A stretch of 25,026 bases of DNA from a virus. The stretch is from positions 1 to 25,026 of the IMG/VR virus record IMGVR_UViG_3300034152_000949; one strand, 5' to 3'. The first letter of the stretch is position 1. Every line of letters begins with the position of its first letter. Below, in pieces: positions 16,501-23,269 of this stretch. The translations under genes and the position numbers were made by a program. The notes beneath the pieces are model-generated. The model did not search any database and had not been told where the DNA came from. It saw only the letters and a list, made by a program, of their open reading frames with translations.

Positions 16501-19500
16501 AACTTGCTGGTAAAATAAAGTCTGAATATGGCGTAACCCCTACAATATATGAAAGTGGTGGCACTGGACTCCATGTAGAGTTTAAGCTTGGCCAAGAAAT
16601 GTCTATTGATAAATTACGTGGTGAGCTTAAAGAGCTGCTCACTGAATTAAATGAAGATTGGGAAGGTGTAACCACTGGTGTAGTAAAGGGTAGCGGGATG
16701 CGTTCCGATATAAGTACGCTACACAATAAGGGAAGTATTCGTGTGCCAGGTTCACTTGGCGAAAGTAATGGCAACGAAAAAAAATCTCTTGGAGGAAACC
16801 AAGATACCGCCGAGAATAACTATAGAAACGCTCCTCTTATGGAAACAAAATATGATTATACCGATCCAAGCATTCCTTTTCCTGAGGGGAATATTATTCA
16901 AGTGGCTCCACCTCAAGGGGAAGAGCCACATAGTCAACATGGTGCATACAATACATTAGATGATGCTTTCGCTCTTTCGAAACGACATGCTATAAAAAAA
17001 AAGAATGCTGGCTTCATGCCAGAAAAAGAATACATATGGGTCTGGGACCCAAGAAATGAAAGATTATTAACTCACCTCAACATTTCAAACGGCGAAGAGA
17101 CGGATAATATTCGCTCTCACATGACTCTAGCCGATGAACATGGTCTTATGTTAGGATTCAAAAAAGAAGATTTTAGAGGATATGTTCGTTTCTTTGAAAA
17201 TGAAGATATTGGAGAGGTACATCTTTATCAAGGTGATCCCAACTCTATGCCTTACAAGCTCCGAAGAGCCTTGGAAGGATTGTCTAAAGATGAATATTTG
17301 GAAACTAAAGAAATGGAACTGCCTAGGGGTGCTGGCGTGGAATTATGGAGGGCACAGGAGAAACAGAGACAGTTGGATCAACATCTTGAGAAAAGAAAAA
17401 TGATGGGCTTTGAAGAGGCTGATCCCGAGTTCGTTAAACAACTTGAAATTAAGTTTGCTTCTGTGAAAAAAAGAGTGGCAATGTTACTGTCGCCTACGGA
17501 ATTCTATGAGTCAGAATATTTTATTCCGCGTAAAATATTTGTGGAAAACTATGGCTTTACTGTCCATGTGATTTCTACCAAGGACACCGCCAAGGGTGCT
17601 CAGGGTACTGTGGTAAATGTAGACAAAAACCTTTCTGATTTAAAATCTAAACGTTACGATGCTCTTTTTGTTTGTGGTGGCAAAGGAATGATAAAGTTCT
17701 CTAAAAACAAAGAGGCACAGCAATTGCTTAAAGACTTTATAGAGCAAAAAAAGCCTGTTGGTTTAATATGCCACGCTCCTTTGTTGGCAGCTGAGGCTGA
17801 TGTTATTAGGGGCCGCGAAGTTACTGGATGGCCCGATATAGTAGGTAAAATCAAGAGAGCCAAGGGCCTGTGGACTGGAATGCCTATAGAAAGAGCTGGC
17901 ACCATTTTTACTGCTGTTGGCCCAGAGGAAGCGGAAGATTTAGCTTATATTATTTCACAATTTTTGCTGGGCAAAAACACACTTAAACCCACAAAAAAGA
18001 TATCTCAGAAAGAGGCTCAGGAAAAACTAGAACAACTTTGGAAAATAGCTGCCAATCCTGATGATGAAGAGGTTAAAAAATGGCTTGAAGAGCACCCAGA
18101 GTTCGCTGAGGAAGAGGAAGAAGGCGAAGAGATAGAGACTGAACAGGAACGTTTTGAGCGTGCCATTGTTCAACCACAAAAGCCAGAAGAACCTGAAGAG
18201 GTCGAAGAGCCTGGGGAACTAGAGGAAGAAGATGAAGAGATAGAAGAAGAGGTTCTTAAAGAGAGAAGGCCAAAATATGTGGGCTTCAAGCATGTGGTTA
18301 AGCCAGAGACTGAGGATGAAAGTGAAGAGCAGGAAGAAGAGCCTGATTATGCTGGGTTATTTGGCAAGCCAGATGATTCTTGGGAAGAGACTATGAAAGA
18401 GTATAAGGGTGTCGAAGAAGGAGAGGAAGAGGATGAGGGAGAAAAAATCCCTGTCTTTGGCGTGAAGTTAAAACCTCCCATGGATAAAAACGGCAATGTT
18501 TTGACTAGATGGTTTGAGCCAGAGGAAATAGAACGTCCCTTCATGTCTTCAGAAGCTAAAGATACTTTTAACCCAGATAACATGAGAGATGGACCCGCTT
18601 TAACAAAGTTATTTCAAGATCCAGATGCCTGGCGGCTGTTAAAAGAAAATCCGGAAATAGCTCAAAAATGGGTGCTCCCAGCTGTAATTATGGGAATTGG
18701 TAAAAAATGGTTTGATAATAATAGCACCCAACTAAGGCTTGGAGGCAGAGAGACTGATGTGGGCCGCACACCATTTGGAATGTTTGATACTGGTGATATC
18801 GAACTCCTGATGAAGGGCACACCCATATATGATTTGCCAAGTTCTAAAGCATATATTTCTCTTGTAAACGAACTTGTTACAGATCTTGCTAATACATATT
18901 TTTCTTACGGATACAGAGTAGATCCGCCACGTGGTAGTTTGCCTATTGGAGGCTTTATTTATAAATCTTTGGCACGTCAAATGTCTAAAAACATTGCTTC
19001 CGATAAGGGCTTTAAAGAAATTAGAGTCCCCGTTTGTTCTTATTGTAAATCTAGAAAACAAAAAAGACAAAGTAAAGAGGTGGTGTACCATGGTATGGAG
19101 CCATCAAAAGAGAAGAAGGGACCTAAAAGGTGGTACTGTGAAGAGTGTAAAAGAAAACATGAAGAAAATGTAGAAAAGATTGCTGAGCTTCGACATGAGA
19201 TGGATAGAAGACAAAAGCAAATCAACATGTTTCAGAAAAAATTAACGCGAACAGTGTCTTCTCTGGCTGATAATCCTACCCAAGAATTAATGGATGCAAA
19301 GCAAAAGTATGAAGATGCTATTGTCTCGTTGGCTACCGATATCAAGCATGCGAGGGCAGATTTAGCTAATCTTGAGAAAACCCAGTATAGCCTTGAAGTA
19401 CATATTCAGGGAGTGCCATATTGGCATACTTGGTGCCCAGAGCCTGAGTGTCCTGGTAATAGGGTTCCCTTGACTGCAGTTGATCGAAAAAGCGAGTTTT

Positions 19501-22500
19501 GGAAAACTGAAGCTGGAGTTAAGGCTGCGGAAGTTATGGAAAAAAGGTTTGGAATCACTGTAAATCCAGTTCAAAAGGCTGAAGAGTATAGTGAAGAAAT
19601 GCCAAAAATACTACCACAACGTGTGCCACCAGAAGAAATTCTTGATGTGCCATTTATTTGTCCCCATGATTATGTGAAATTTACGCTAAGAAGTGCTAGG
19701 GGCAAGGGCTTGCAGCGTAAAGGCGGGTTCTTCTGGGAACCTTGGCAACATATGAAATGGGATAGAATTGGAAAGGAAGAGATTGGTGTAGAAGAAGAAG
19801 GCATGGGAGGAATAGAGGCCGATCAGGAAGAAAATCGTAGAAACCAGATTGTTCAACGTACAAGCATGTATTTGTCTGCTTTGGGGGCAAAACTGTTTGA
19901 GGATCAGTATGAAACAGCCGTAAAGGAATATAACAAGTGGTTTACCAAGCAAGTAGAAATTCAGCGTGAAAAGGGCAAACCCGTTGTAGAAGCTGTAAAG
20001 AAAGTTGAACAATCTAGATCTAATGGAGCAAAACAACGATTGCTATCTATGTACCAAACTCTTGGTGAAACATCTCACTTGGATCCAGGAATGTTTGTTT
20101 CTTGGTTGAGTGAAATTGGTGTGGATAGTGAATTTGTAGCTGATGGAGAGGGTAATGTAGAAGAGCGTAATGTAACAAAGAAAATCAAATCCAAGGAAAG
20201 ACGAGACAACGTATATATCCCTACCCTACACTCTTGGGTTTCCAAAATGATAGAGTCTCGTGATGATTGGTTTGAGCATTACAAACTTGATGATATATTA
20301 GCAAATAAGCAGGCCGATGGTATTTATAGCAACGGGCCTGGCACCTTCTTTATAGCCAAGGTTGGAGATGAGGTTGTTGGGGATGATGTGATTTTTGGTT
20401 TTGGATGTAATTTGGTTCCAGCTCACAAGGAGCAAGGAAAGGTAAACCCATTCTCATATAGAATGAAAAAGGAAGATGAGGATTGGACCCTACCCCAACG
20501 AGATCCAAAAAAGCGTCCTCTAAGATATCAAACTTCTATGAAGCCTAAAGTGCTTAAATTTATTGGAGTTTGGAAATTATCTTCAGACCAAATGGAATTT
20601 ATAAGACCAGAGTGGCTAGATGGAACAACTCCAGTTCCTCTAAACAATAAGGTTATCGAATATGCCAAAGATAATCCAGGCGAGAATTTAGCTGGGGAAA
20701 TAATGTATAGTGATTACTACCGAGTGGCGCTTAATAAATCGGATACATCTGTAAGTATAGGTGATTATATTTTGGTGCAGGCGCTCGTAATGCCTGGAAA
20801 ATATAATCCAGAGCCTGTTGTAGATATTAGAAACATCAGAAACAAAAGCGACACTCATCAGCAAATTTTCTCTAAAGTTGGCGCACTTATGAATGAGAAA
20901 CCAGTAGACGAGCAATCTAAGGCTCTGCTGAAAGAGTTTTTCGAAGATATTGAAAATTATGGTGATGACCCAGAAGAAATGAAAATGTGTATGGAGGACC
21001 TTGTACGAGGTTTTGAAGATCTTAAGAAAAAGAGAGCGTCATTTTATATAAGCAAACGAGCCAAAGATCCTCTATCTACCTATAAGAAAAAGAGGAATTT
21101 TGATGAGACTACAGAGCCTGAGGGAGTGGTTGGTGGAAAAAACCAACACCGCTTCGTAATTCAACGACATAAGGCTGAAAAAGCAGGATGTTTTCCTAGA
21201 GAAGTAAGAGTAATAACTGAAAATGGGCCTATTAGGATTGGCGATATAGTAAAAAATCATTTAAAAACAAATGTCTTATCGTTTAGTCATGAATATGGTT
21301 TAGAATGGAAACCAATAGTGGGATGGTTTGAAAACGGTTCTACTTCTGAATGGATACATGTTAAAACAGACTATAATTATGGTTTTGTTGTTACAAAAAA
21401 TCATAAAATTTATAAAATCTGTAACAATTCTATTCAGAAATGTAAGGCTTGTGATATTATATCTGGGGATTATTTGTTCATTGGTGATGAAGAAATAACA
21501 CAAGACCAGTTTGATTTTATGATTGGCTCTTTATTGGGTGATGCTAGTATTACTAAATCGAGTGGTTTAGTTTTTTCGTATGGCCAATCTACGAATGAAA
21601 AGAAACCATATATTGATAAGATAGCTTCCATGTTTGGCTCTAAAACAGAAATTAGATTTGCTGATAATTATCACAAAAATAATTTTTATTATTTAAGAAA
21701 AAGACATAAAATTAATCACTTATTATATGATATTTTTTATGATGATAAAAAAGTTATAAAAAATAAAATTTTTGATTTTATAAATGAAAGGGTGTTGGCC
21801 GTATGGTTTATGGATGATGGCCAATGGTCCCCGGCTAGATCATATTTTGGAAATAATAAATTAGGCGGGCCGCATCGAAATGTGGGTCGTAGTATGTTTT
21901 CTGGTCAAATAAGTCTCTATACAAATGGATTTACCAAAAATGATAATATAAAACTTATTGATTTTCTAAAAAATAAGTTTGGTTTACATTTTACTTTGAG
22001 AAATAGGTTTGACAAAAAACAAAATAAAACATATTATTGGCTTTCACTTAGCAATAAAAAAGATATTGAGATGTTTTTTAATTTAGTATTTCAGTATATA
22101 GATAAAAGGTTTCAGTATAAATGCCCAATAGAAGTTGGTAATTATAATTGGGATATTTGTGAAGAAAAATATTGTCTTTTTCCAATAAAAGTTTCCAAGA
22201 TTGATAAAAAAAGCTATTACTCTTATAATAGAAATAAAACTAAAAAATACACAGCAAGGGTTAAAAAATTCGACATTGAAGTTGCCGACAATCATAATTA
22301 TTTTGCTGGTGGTATTTTGGTTTCTAATAGCCACTTTGATCTTCGCCTAGAAAACGACGAAGGAACAATGTCTTCATGGGCTATTCCAAAACATAAATTG
22401 CCAAAGGGGAAAGAGAAACTACTAGCTGTAAAGACTGAAGACCACCCGCTTTCTTATAGGAGCTTTAAGGGCGAAATTCCTTCTGGTTATGGTAAAGGTA

Positions 22501-22661
22501 AAATGGATATTCATGATTCTGGGACTTATGAGGAAATTGAAGGCAATGGAAACAAAATAGTTTTTAAGTTGAAAGGTAAAAAGGAAAAGGGCACATATAA
22601 GATATTTAAGACCGATGGCAAAAAATGGATGATTATGGAGGATGGCACAGATGACGACTGA
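13170..22661 (+). CDS. Giant LigD-like polyprotein: ligase, AEP primase, PE and other domains, with intein
   Basis: This single frame codes 3163 residues, about 2783 after intein removal. Numbering is from ATG 13170. Domains in order: ATP-dependent DNA ligase (about 30-325); lytic-transglycosylase-like (about 375-620); ASCH-like (about 880-985); AEP primase/polymerase (about 1040-1215); DJ-1/PfpI (about 1430-1605); acidic linker (about 1630-1770); zinc ribbon (C1956/C1959/C1990/C1993) plus coiled coil and unknown regions (to about 2620); LigD-type 3'-phosphoesterase (about 2633-2673 and 3054-3163). An intein occupies 2674-3053. Ligase, polymerase and PE are the three modules of bacterial end-joining LigD, here in a new order and separated by other domains. 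The start at 13170 overlaps the HNH stop (ATGA); the frame is open back to an ATG at 13125, but those residues lie inside the HNH gene and carry no ligase sequence. Function is probably DNA end joining, repair or genome circularisation (inference). Confidence 0.88.
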   Translation: MMICLSKYVLASSLSPVSLMRLSEISDPDELLKKIDKNQIVIEHKYDGWRVQVIKETGKVRLFSRRGEEKTGNFPKIVKALTSALPDGTLAEGELVYWYRGKQDVTKVQSVAGSSTDKARDKISSLPGKFKLHLYDVLWLKGVNISKKAFSERRKALQSLIKPTESILLTKQYTFDQWEDAMNSAVESGGEGIVLKLKDKPYEYKSKGETEPKPKGIMFKYKGGAGKSDSDDYVIYDYETTEKGNLKAFFGQYYKGKLYHISEISNFSEEDEATIRKKLQSGSFVIEIGFQERVPGGLRHQKFERFRDDKKPKDATMHEFHAENIEKFKTVKAMSEFQLSKRAKSLTPQRLLVELQPEVKPLRGMPKAPSVPPSLNFNPELGFRIMSTLESGRKSWVRGDSGNSFGLTQVHGPYFMRWLSRHPQLKRVTGIDPSELRAMSDTWKKNLRSVRKEKLWKTVPVDQDRVREFIKKNPRKVVRRREGTTIRMNPRKLPGVVKKVGRIYVGREIDIDMLERKYGFKTTPLSVAQLQRVADTYITPAVASSAVAQLLTSQDHPETSKKFYDSFSSRSVRKNKAMAQLSDWVSRSDFMAKMRFLVNDVIKHGYNPNASGAYNMYQLMCITNGSGPYRVRRFLKNRKVFGPGHVHYLQRANPVIQKMTGLSTNVIEGGLAGFPDVGKKKRYAFLSKRGQDDFDMPAPSEFSGQAEAIRALVEKWLNRDADLDDLIPFGVKYIGKDIDNKVVYITMSKQDVENIKPFMPEQIGEYTIKYQYPLTEPGYLPDVVPLPDCDDTDEEEPFTEDSPTRVDPLSEFGTKYYKQILEDYEWYVQHMKEVIEDLDSRYGRKHTRDEAVQAIVNTLKQKYKKLLSESRVDILLQKCASYVEPGTLYFPGQYAEDIKSGKRRMSIRPGDVNVKPDEHVKCKTYSGADIADVRILAKKIMSVPRIEKNYGKAVAKSLSRRFGPDKRFVLIEFEPMDINVADDGDNDDKEKLSEVLIDKDKKLTRGQIKKHYMKPEIRKKIMSRIKGKPVLVYIGVGKNESILKRNHKGKEIVITNDDPKNDEQPNNYFYWVKRRLLSFHQVFGTKTSVGFVDLDIHGDFSLGQAKKYARELAGKIKSEYGVTPTIYESGGTGLHVEFKLGQEMSIDKLRGELKELLTELNEDWEGVTTGVVKGSGMRSDISTLHNKGSIRVPGSLGESNGNEKKSLGGNQDTAENNYRNAPLMETKYDYTDPSIPFPEGNIIQVAPPQGEEPHSQHGAYNTLDDAFALSKRHAIKKKNAGFMPEKEYIWVWDPRNERLLTHLNISNGEETDNIRSHMTLADEHGLMLGFKKEDFRGYVRFFENEDIGEVHLYQGDPNSMPYKLRRALEGLSKDEYLETKEMELPRGAGVELWRAQEKQRQLDQHLEKRKMMGFEEADPEFVKQLEIKFASVKKRVAMLLSPTEFYESEYFIPRKIFVENYGFTVHVISTKDTAKGAQGTVVNVDKNLSDLKSKRYDALFVCGGKGMIKFSKNKEAQQLLKDFIEQKKPVGLICHAPLLAAEADVIRGREVTGWPDIVGKIKRAKGLWTGMPIERAGTIFTAVGPEEAEDLAYIISQFLLGKNTLKPTKKISQKEAQEKLEQLWKIAANPDDEEVKKWLEEHPEFAEEEEEGEEIETEQERFERAIVQPQKPEEPEEVEEPGELEEEDEEIEEEVLKERRPKYVGFKHVVKPETEDESEEQEEEPDYAGLFGKPDDSWEETMKEYKGVEEGEEEDEGEKIPVFGVKLKPPMDKNGNVLTRWFEPEEIERPFMSSEAKDTFNPDNMRDGPALTKLFQDPDAWRLLKENPEIAQKWVLPAVIMGIGKKWFDNNSTQLRLGGRETDVGRTPFGMFDTGDIELLMKGTPIYDLPSSKAYISLVNELVTDLANTYFSYGYRVDPPRGSLPIGGFIYKSLARQMSKNIASDKGFKEIRVPVCSYCKSRKQKRQSKEVVYHGMEPSKEKKGPKRWYCEECKRKHEENVEKIAELRHEMDRRQKQINMFQKKLTRTVSSLADNPTQELMDAKQKYEDAIVSLATDIKHARADLANLEKTQYSLEVHIQGVPYWHTWCPEPECPGNRVPLTAVDRKSEFWKTEAGVKAAEVMEKRFGITVNPVQKAEEYSEEMPKILPQRVPPEEILDVPFICPHDYVKFTLRSARGKGLQRKGGFFWEPWQHMKWDRIGKEEIGVEEEGMGGIEADQEENRRNQIVQRTSMYLSALGAKLFEDQYETAVKEYNKWFTKQVEIQREKGKPVVEAVKKVEQSRSNGAKQRLLSMYQTLGETSHLDPGMFVSWLSEIGVDSEFVADGEGNVEERNVTKKIKSKERRDNVYIPTLHSWVSKMIESRDDWFEHYKLDDILANKQADGIYSNGPGTFFIAKVGDEVVGDDVIFGFGCNLVPAHKEQGKVNPFSYRMKKEDEDWTLPQRDPKKRPLRYQTSMKPKVLKFIGVWKLSSDQMEFIRPEWLDGTTPVPLNNKVIEYAKDNPGENLAGEIMYSDYYRVALNKSDTSVSIGDYILVQALVMPGKYNPEPVVDIRNIRNKSDTHQQIFSKVGALMNEKPVDEQSKALLKEFFEDIENYGDDPEEMKMCMEDLVRGFEDLKKKRASFYISKRAKDPLSTYKKKRNFDETTEPEGVVGGKNQHRFVIQRHKAEKAGCFPREVRVITENGPIRIGDIVKNHLKTNVLSFSHEYGLEWKPIVGWFENGSTSEWIHVKTDYNYGFVVTKNHKIYKICNNSIQKCKACDIISGDYLFIGDEEITQDQFDFMIGSLLGDASITKSSGLVFSYGQSTNEKKPYIDKIASMFGSKTEIRFADNYHKNNFYYLRKRHKINHLLYDIFYDDKKVIKNKIFDFINERVLAVWFMDDGQWSPARSYFGNNKLGGPHRNVGRSMFSGQISLYTNGFTKNDNIKLIDFLKNKFGLHFTLRNRFDKKQNKTYYWLSLSNKKDIEMFFNLVFQYIDKRFQYKCPIEVGNYNWDICEEKYCLFPIKVSKIDKKSYYSYNRNKTKKYTARVKKFDIEVADNHNYFAGGILVSNSHFDLRLENDEGTMSSWAIPKHKLPKGKEKLLAVKTEDHPLSYRSFKGEIPSGYGKGKMDIHDSGTYEEIEGNGNKIVFKLKGKKEKGTYKIFKTDGKKWMIMEDGTDDD
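13255..14150 (+). other. Domain: ATP-dependent DNA ligase (nucleotidyltransferase and OB fold)
   Basis: Motif I is EHKYDGWRVQV with the AMP-accepting Lys45. Other motifs are AEGELVYW (motif III), EGIVLKLK (motif IV, from residue 191) and FKYKGG (motif V). The OB-fold end carries IEIGFQERVPGGLRHQKF and FRDDK, typical of LigD-like and other bacterial ATP-dependent ligases. All core motifs are intact, so nick sealing is expected. Confidence 0.92.
14290..15150 (+). other. Domain: lytic-transglycosylase/goose-lysozyme-like segment
   Basis: The stretch TLESGRKSWVRGDSGNSFGL followed by TQVHGPYF fits the E-S-G...G-x-S-x-G-L-x-Q pattern of lytic transglycosylases and GH23 lysozymes, with Glu390 as candidate catalytic acid. 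A later helical region (SGAYNMYQLMCITNGSGPYR) could complete the fold. The assignment rests mainly on one motif, so it is tentative. Confidence 0.45.
15810..16120 (+). other. Domain: ASCH-like (PUA-related)
   Basis: The segment GTLYFPGQYAEDIKSGKRRM then SIRPGDV, a TYSG turn and later FVLIEFEPMD match the usual run of an ASCH domain (F-x-x-x-Y-A-x-x-I-x-x-G-x-K, R-x-G-D, V-I-E-F). ASCH domains are nucleic-acid or nucleotide binding. No catalytic claim is made. Confidence 0.5.
16285..16810 (+). other. Domain: archaeo-eukaryotic primase/polymerase (AEP)
   Basis: Metal-binding motif I is FVDLDIHGD (Asp1093, Asp1095). Motif II is ESGGTGLHVEF (His1135). A third motif, SIRVPGSLGESNG, resembles the IRxPGSLHG element of PriS-type primases, though the His after GSL is absent. 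These are the hallmarks of AEP enzymes, which include the LigD polymerase domain that fills gaps at broken ends. Confidence 0.75.
17461..17985 (+). other. Domain: DJ-1/PfpI-like
   Basis: The sequence KKRVAMLLSP, then YDALFVCGGKGM, then PVGLICHAPLLAAEADVIRG with nucleophile Cys1534 followed by His, and VTGWPD, matches the DJ-1/PfpI fold. Relatives include glyoxalase/deglycase-like enzymes and chaperones. Why it is joined to a ligase is not evident; protein or nucleotide repair is one possibility (inference). Confidence 0.75.
18050..18470 (+). other. Acidic Glu-rich linker in the polyprotein
   Basis: Residues about 1628-1766 are dominated by Glu, Pro and Asp (for example EEPEEVEEPGELEEEDEE). 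The stretch is probably disordered, separates the N-terminal enzyme block from the C-terminal block, and resembles the linker of the gene at 10631-12241. Confidence 0.75.
18530..21060 (+). other. Unassigned polyprotein region with zinc ribbon and coiled coil
   Basis: About 840 residues lie between the acidic linker and the PE domain without a recognised fold. They include a probable zinc ribbon (CSYC and CEEC, 30 residues apart), a coiled coil (about 2000-2060, IAELRHEMDRRQKQINMFQK), further cysteines in WCPEPECPGN and ICPHDY, and a probable beta-rich part (GPGTFFIAKVGDEVVGDDVI). I cannot assign a function. Confidence 0.6.
21189..22328 (+). mobile_element. Intein 3 in LigD-like gene, LAGLIDADG type, very AT-rich
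   Basis: The 380-residue intein begins at Cys (CFPREVRVITENGPIRIGDI). Block B is TKNHKIYK. The endonuclease motifs are MIGSLLGDAS (about 21519-21548) and AVWFMDDGQW (about 21799-21828). It ends FDIEVADNHNYFAGGILVSN followed by Ser as first extein residue. The penultimate residue is Ser. Its core rows have only 8-15% G+C, far below flanking coding sequence, so it is probably a recent arrival from an AT-rich source. It splits the active site of the phosphoesterase domain. Confidence 0.93.
22637..22653 (+). promoter_or_regulatory. Ribosome-binding site deciding start at 22651
   Basis: GGAGG at 22637-22641 directly abuts the ATG at 22642 but is 9 nt before the in-frame ATG at 22651, so the latter is the likely start. 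The site lies within the last codons of the giant gene. Confidence 0.75.
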
Positions 22662-22923
22662 TGTCGAGATTATCATGAAATCCATGAGCGAGCAACTTGG
22701 CCTTTCAAAAGTTGCCGGAGAAGAAGTGCCCATAGAATCTCTTATTTCAAGAATTGAAAACGATGAGTTTACAGATATTAAGGGATGGCTTATGGTTACA
22801 AAAACTCAGGGAGAATTTATACCATTGAGAAAAGAGCAAGTGTTACAAATACTTAAAAGCGGTGATTATTCTGGTGGCATCTATATAGAAACTGATGGCT
22901 CTAGCCTACGTTTTGGTGGATGA
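22651..22923 (+). CDS. Small protein of unknown function
   Basis: The product is 90 residues from ATG 22651 (93 from the upstream in-frame ATG at 22642, which is too close to the SD). It begins MTTDVEIIMKSMSEQLGLSK and continues with a mixed alpha/beta part (ESLISRIENDEFTDIKGWLM, then EFIPLRKEQVLQILKSGDYS). There is no membrane segment and no recognised motif. It overlaps the end of the LigD-like gene by 11 nt, so the two are probably co-translated. It is not a Ku homologue; it is far too short and lacks any beta-barrel-like sequence. Confidence 0.7.
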   Translation: MTTDVEIIMKSMSEQLGLSKVAGEEVPIESLISRIENDEFTDIKGWLMVTKTQGEFIPLRKEQVLQILKSGDYSGGIYIETDGSSLRFGG

Positions 22924-22969
22924 CTACTAATAAAGTCATATCAGATTACATACTTAGCTGGAGATTATA

Positions 22970-23269
22970 ATGGGCGCAGCAGAATTTATTAAAAATAGAT
23001 TTCTTGGAGAAAGAATCTACATATCATGTGGCGAAAATGCCGAAACTATTACATATGATCAGGCATGGGCTGCAAATAAGGAATTCTTATATGGAACTGT
23101 TCTAGAAGTAGAGGAAAATGTTCTAGTTTTAGAAGTTCCTGAGAATGGTGTTATATATATAAACTGTGACCACATTGTAAGTTTCTGGGAACCTGGAGTT
23201 GATTATCACAGGGCTGTTAGAACATCACTCACTCGTAGAGTGGTTGGCGCCAAGCGCAAGGATGGATAA
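22970..23269 (+). CDS. Small beta-rich protein of unknown function
   Basis: The 99-residue protein starts at an ATG preceded by a GGAGA-type SD. The centre (GTVLEVEENVLVLEVPENGV, then IYINCDHIVSFWEP) alternates hydrophobic strands and turns in a way that resembles a small SH3- or Sm-like barrel, but no diagnostic motif is present. The C-terminus is basic (RTSLTRRVVGAKRKDG), so nucleic-acid contact is possible. It is followed immediately (0 nt gap) by the next gene. Confidence 0.7.
   Translation: MGAAEFIKNRFLGERIYISCGENAETITYDQAWAANKEFLYGTVLEVEENVLVLEVPENGVIYINCDHIVSFWEPGVDYHRAVRTSLTRRVVGAKRKDG

Larger units (their letters stand above)
21066..22661 (+). other. Domain: LigD-type 3'-phosphoesterase, split by an intein
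   Basis: The N-terminal half reads STYKKKRNFDETTEPEG and HRFVIQRHKAEKAG. The C-terminal half reads SHFDLRLENDEGTMSSWAIP, TEDHPLSYRSFKGEIPSGYG and KMDIHDSGTYEEI. These match the PE domain of bacterial LigD, which trims 3' ribonucleotides and 3' phosphates. Active-site equivalents visible are H2667, H3055, D3057 and R3059; the last three are on the other side of the intein from the first. Confidence 0.87.

Noticed and set aside
22651-23269. Ku homologue next to the LigD-like gene
   Set aside because: The two small proteins of 90 and 99 residues are much too short and lack Ku-like sequence.
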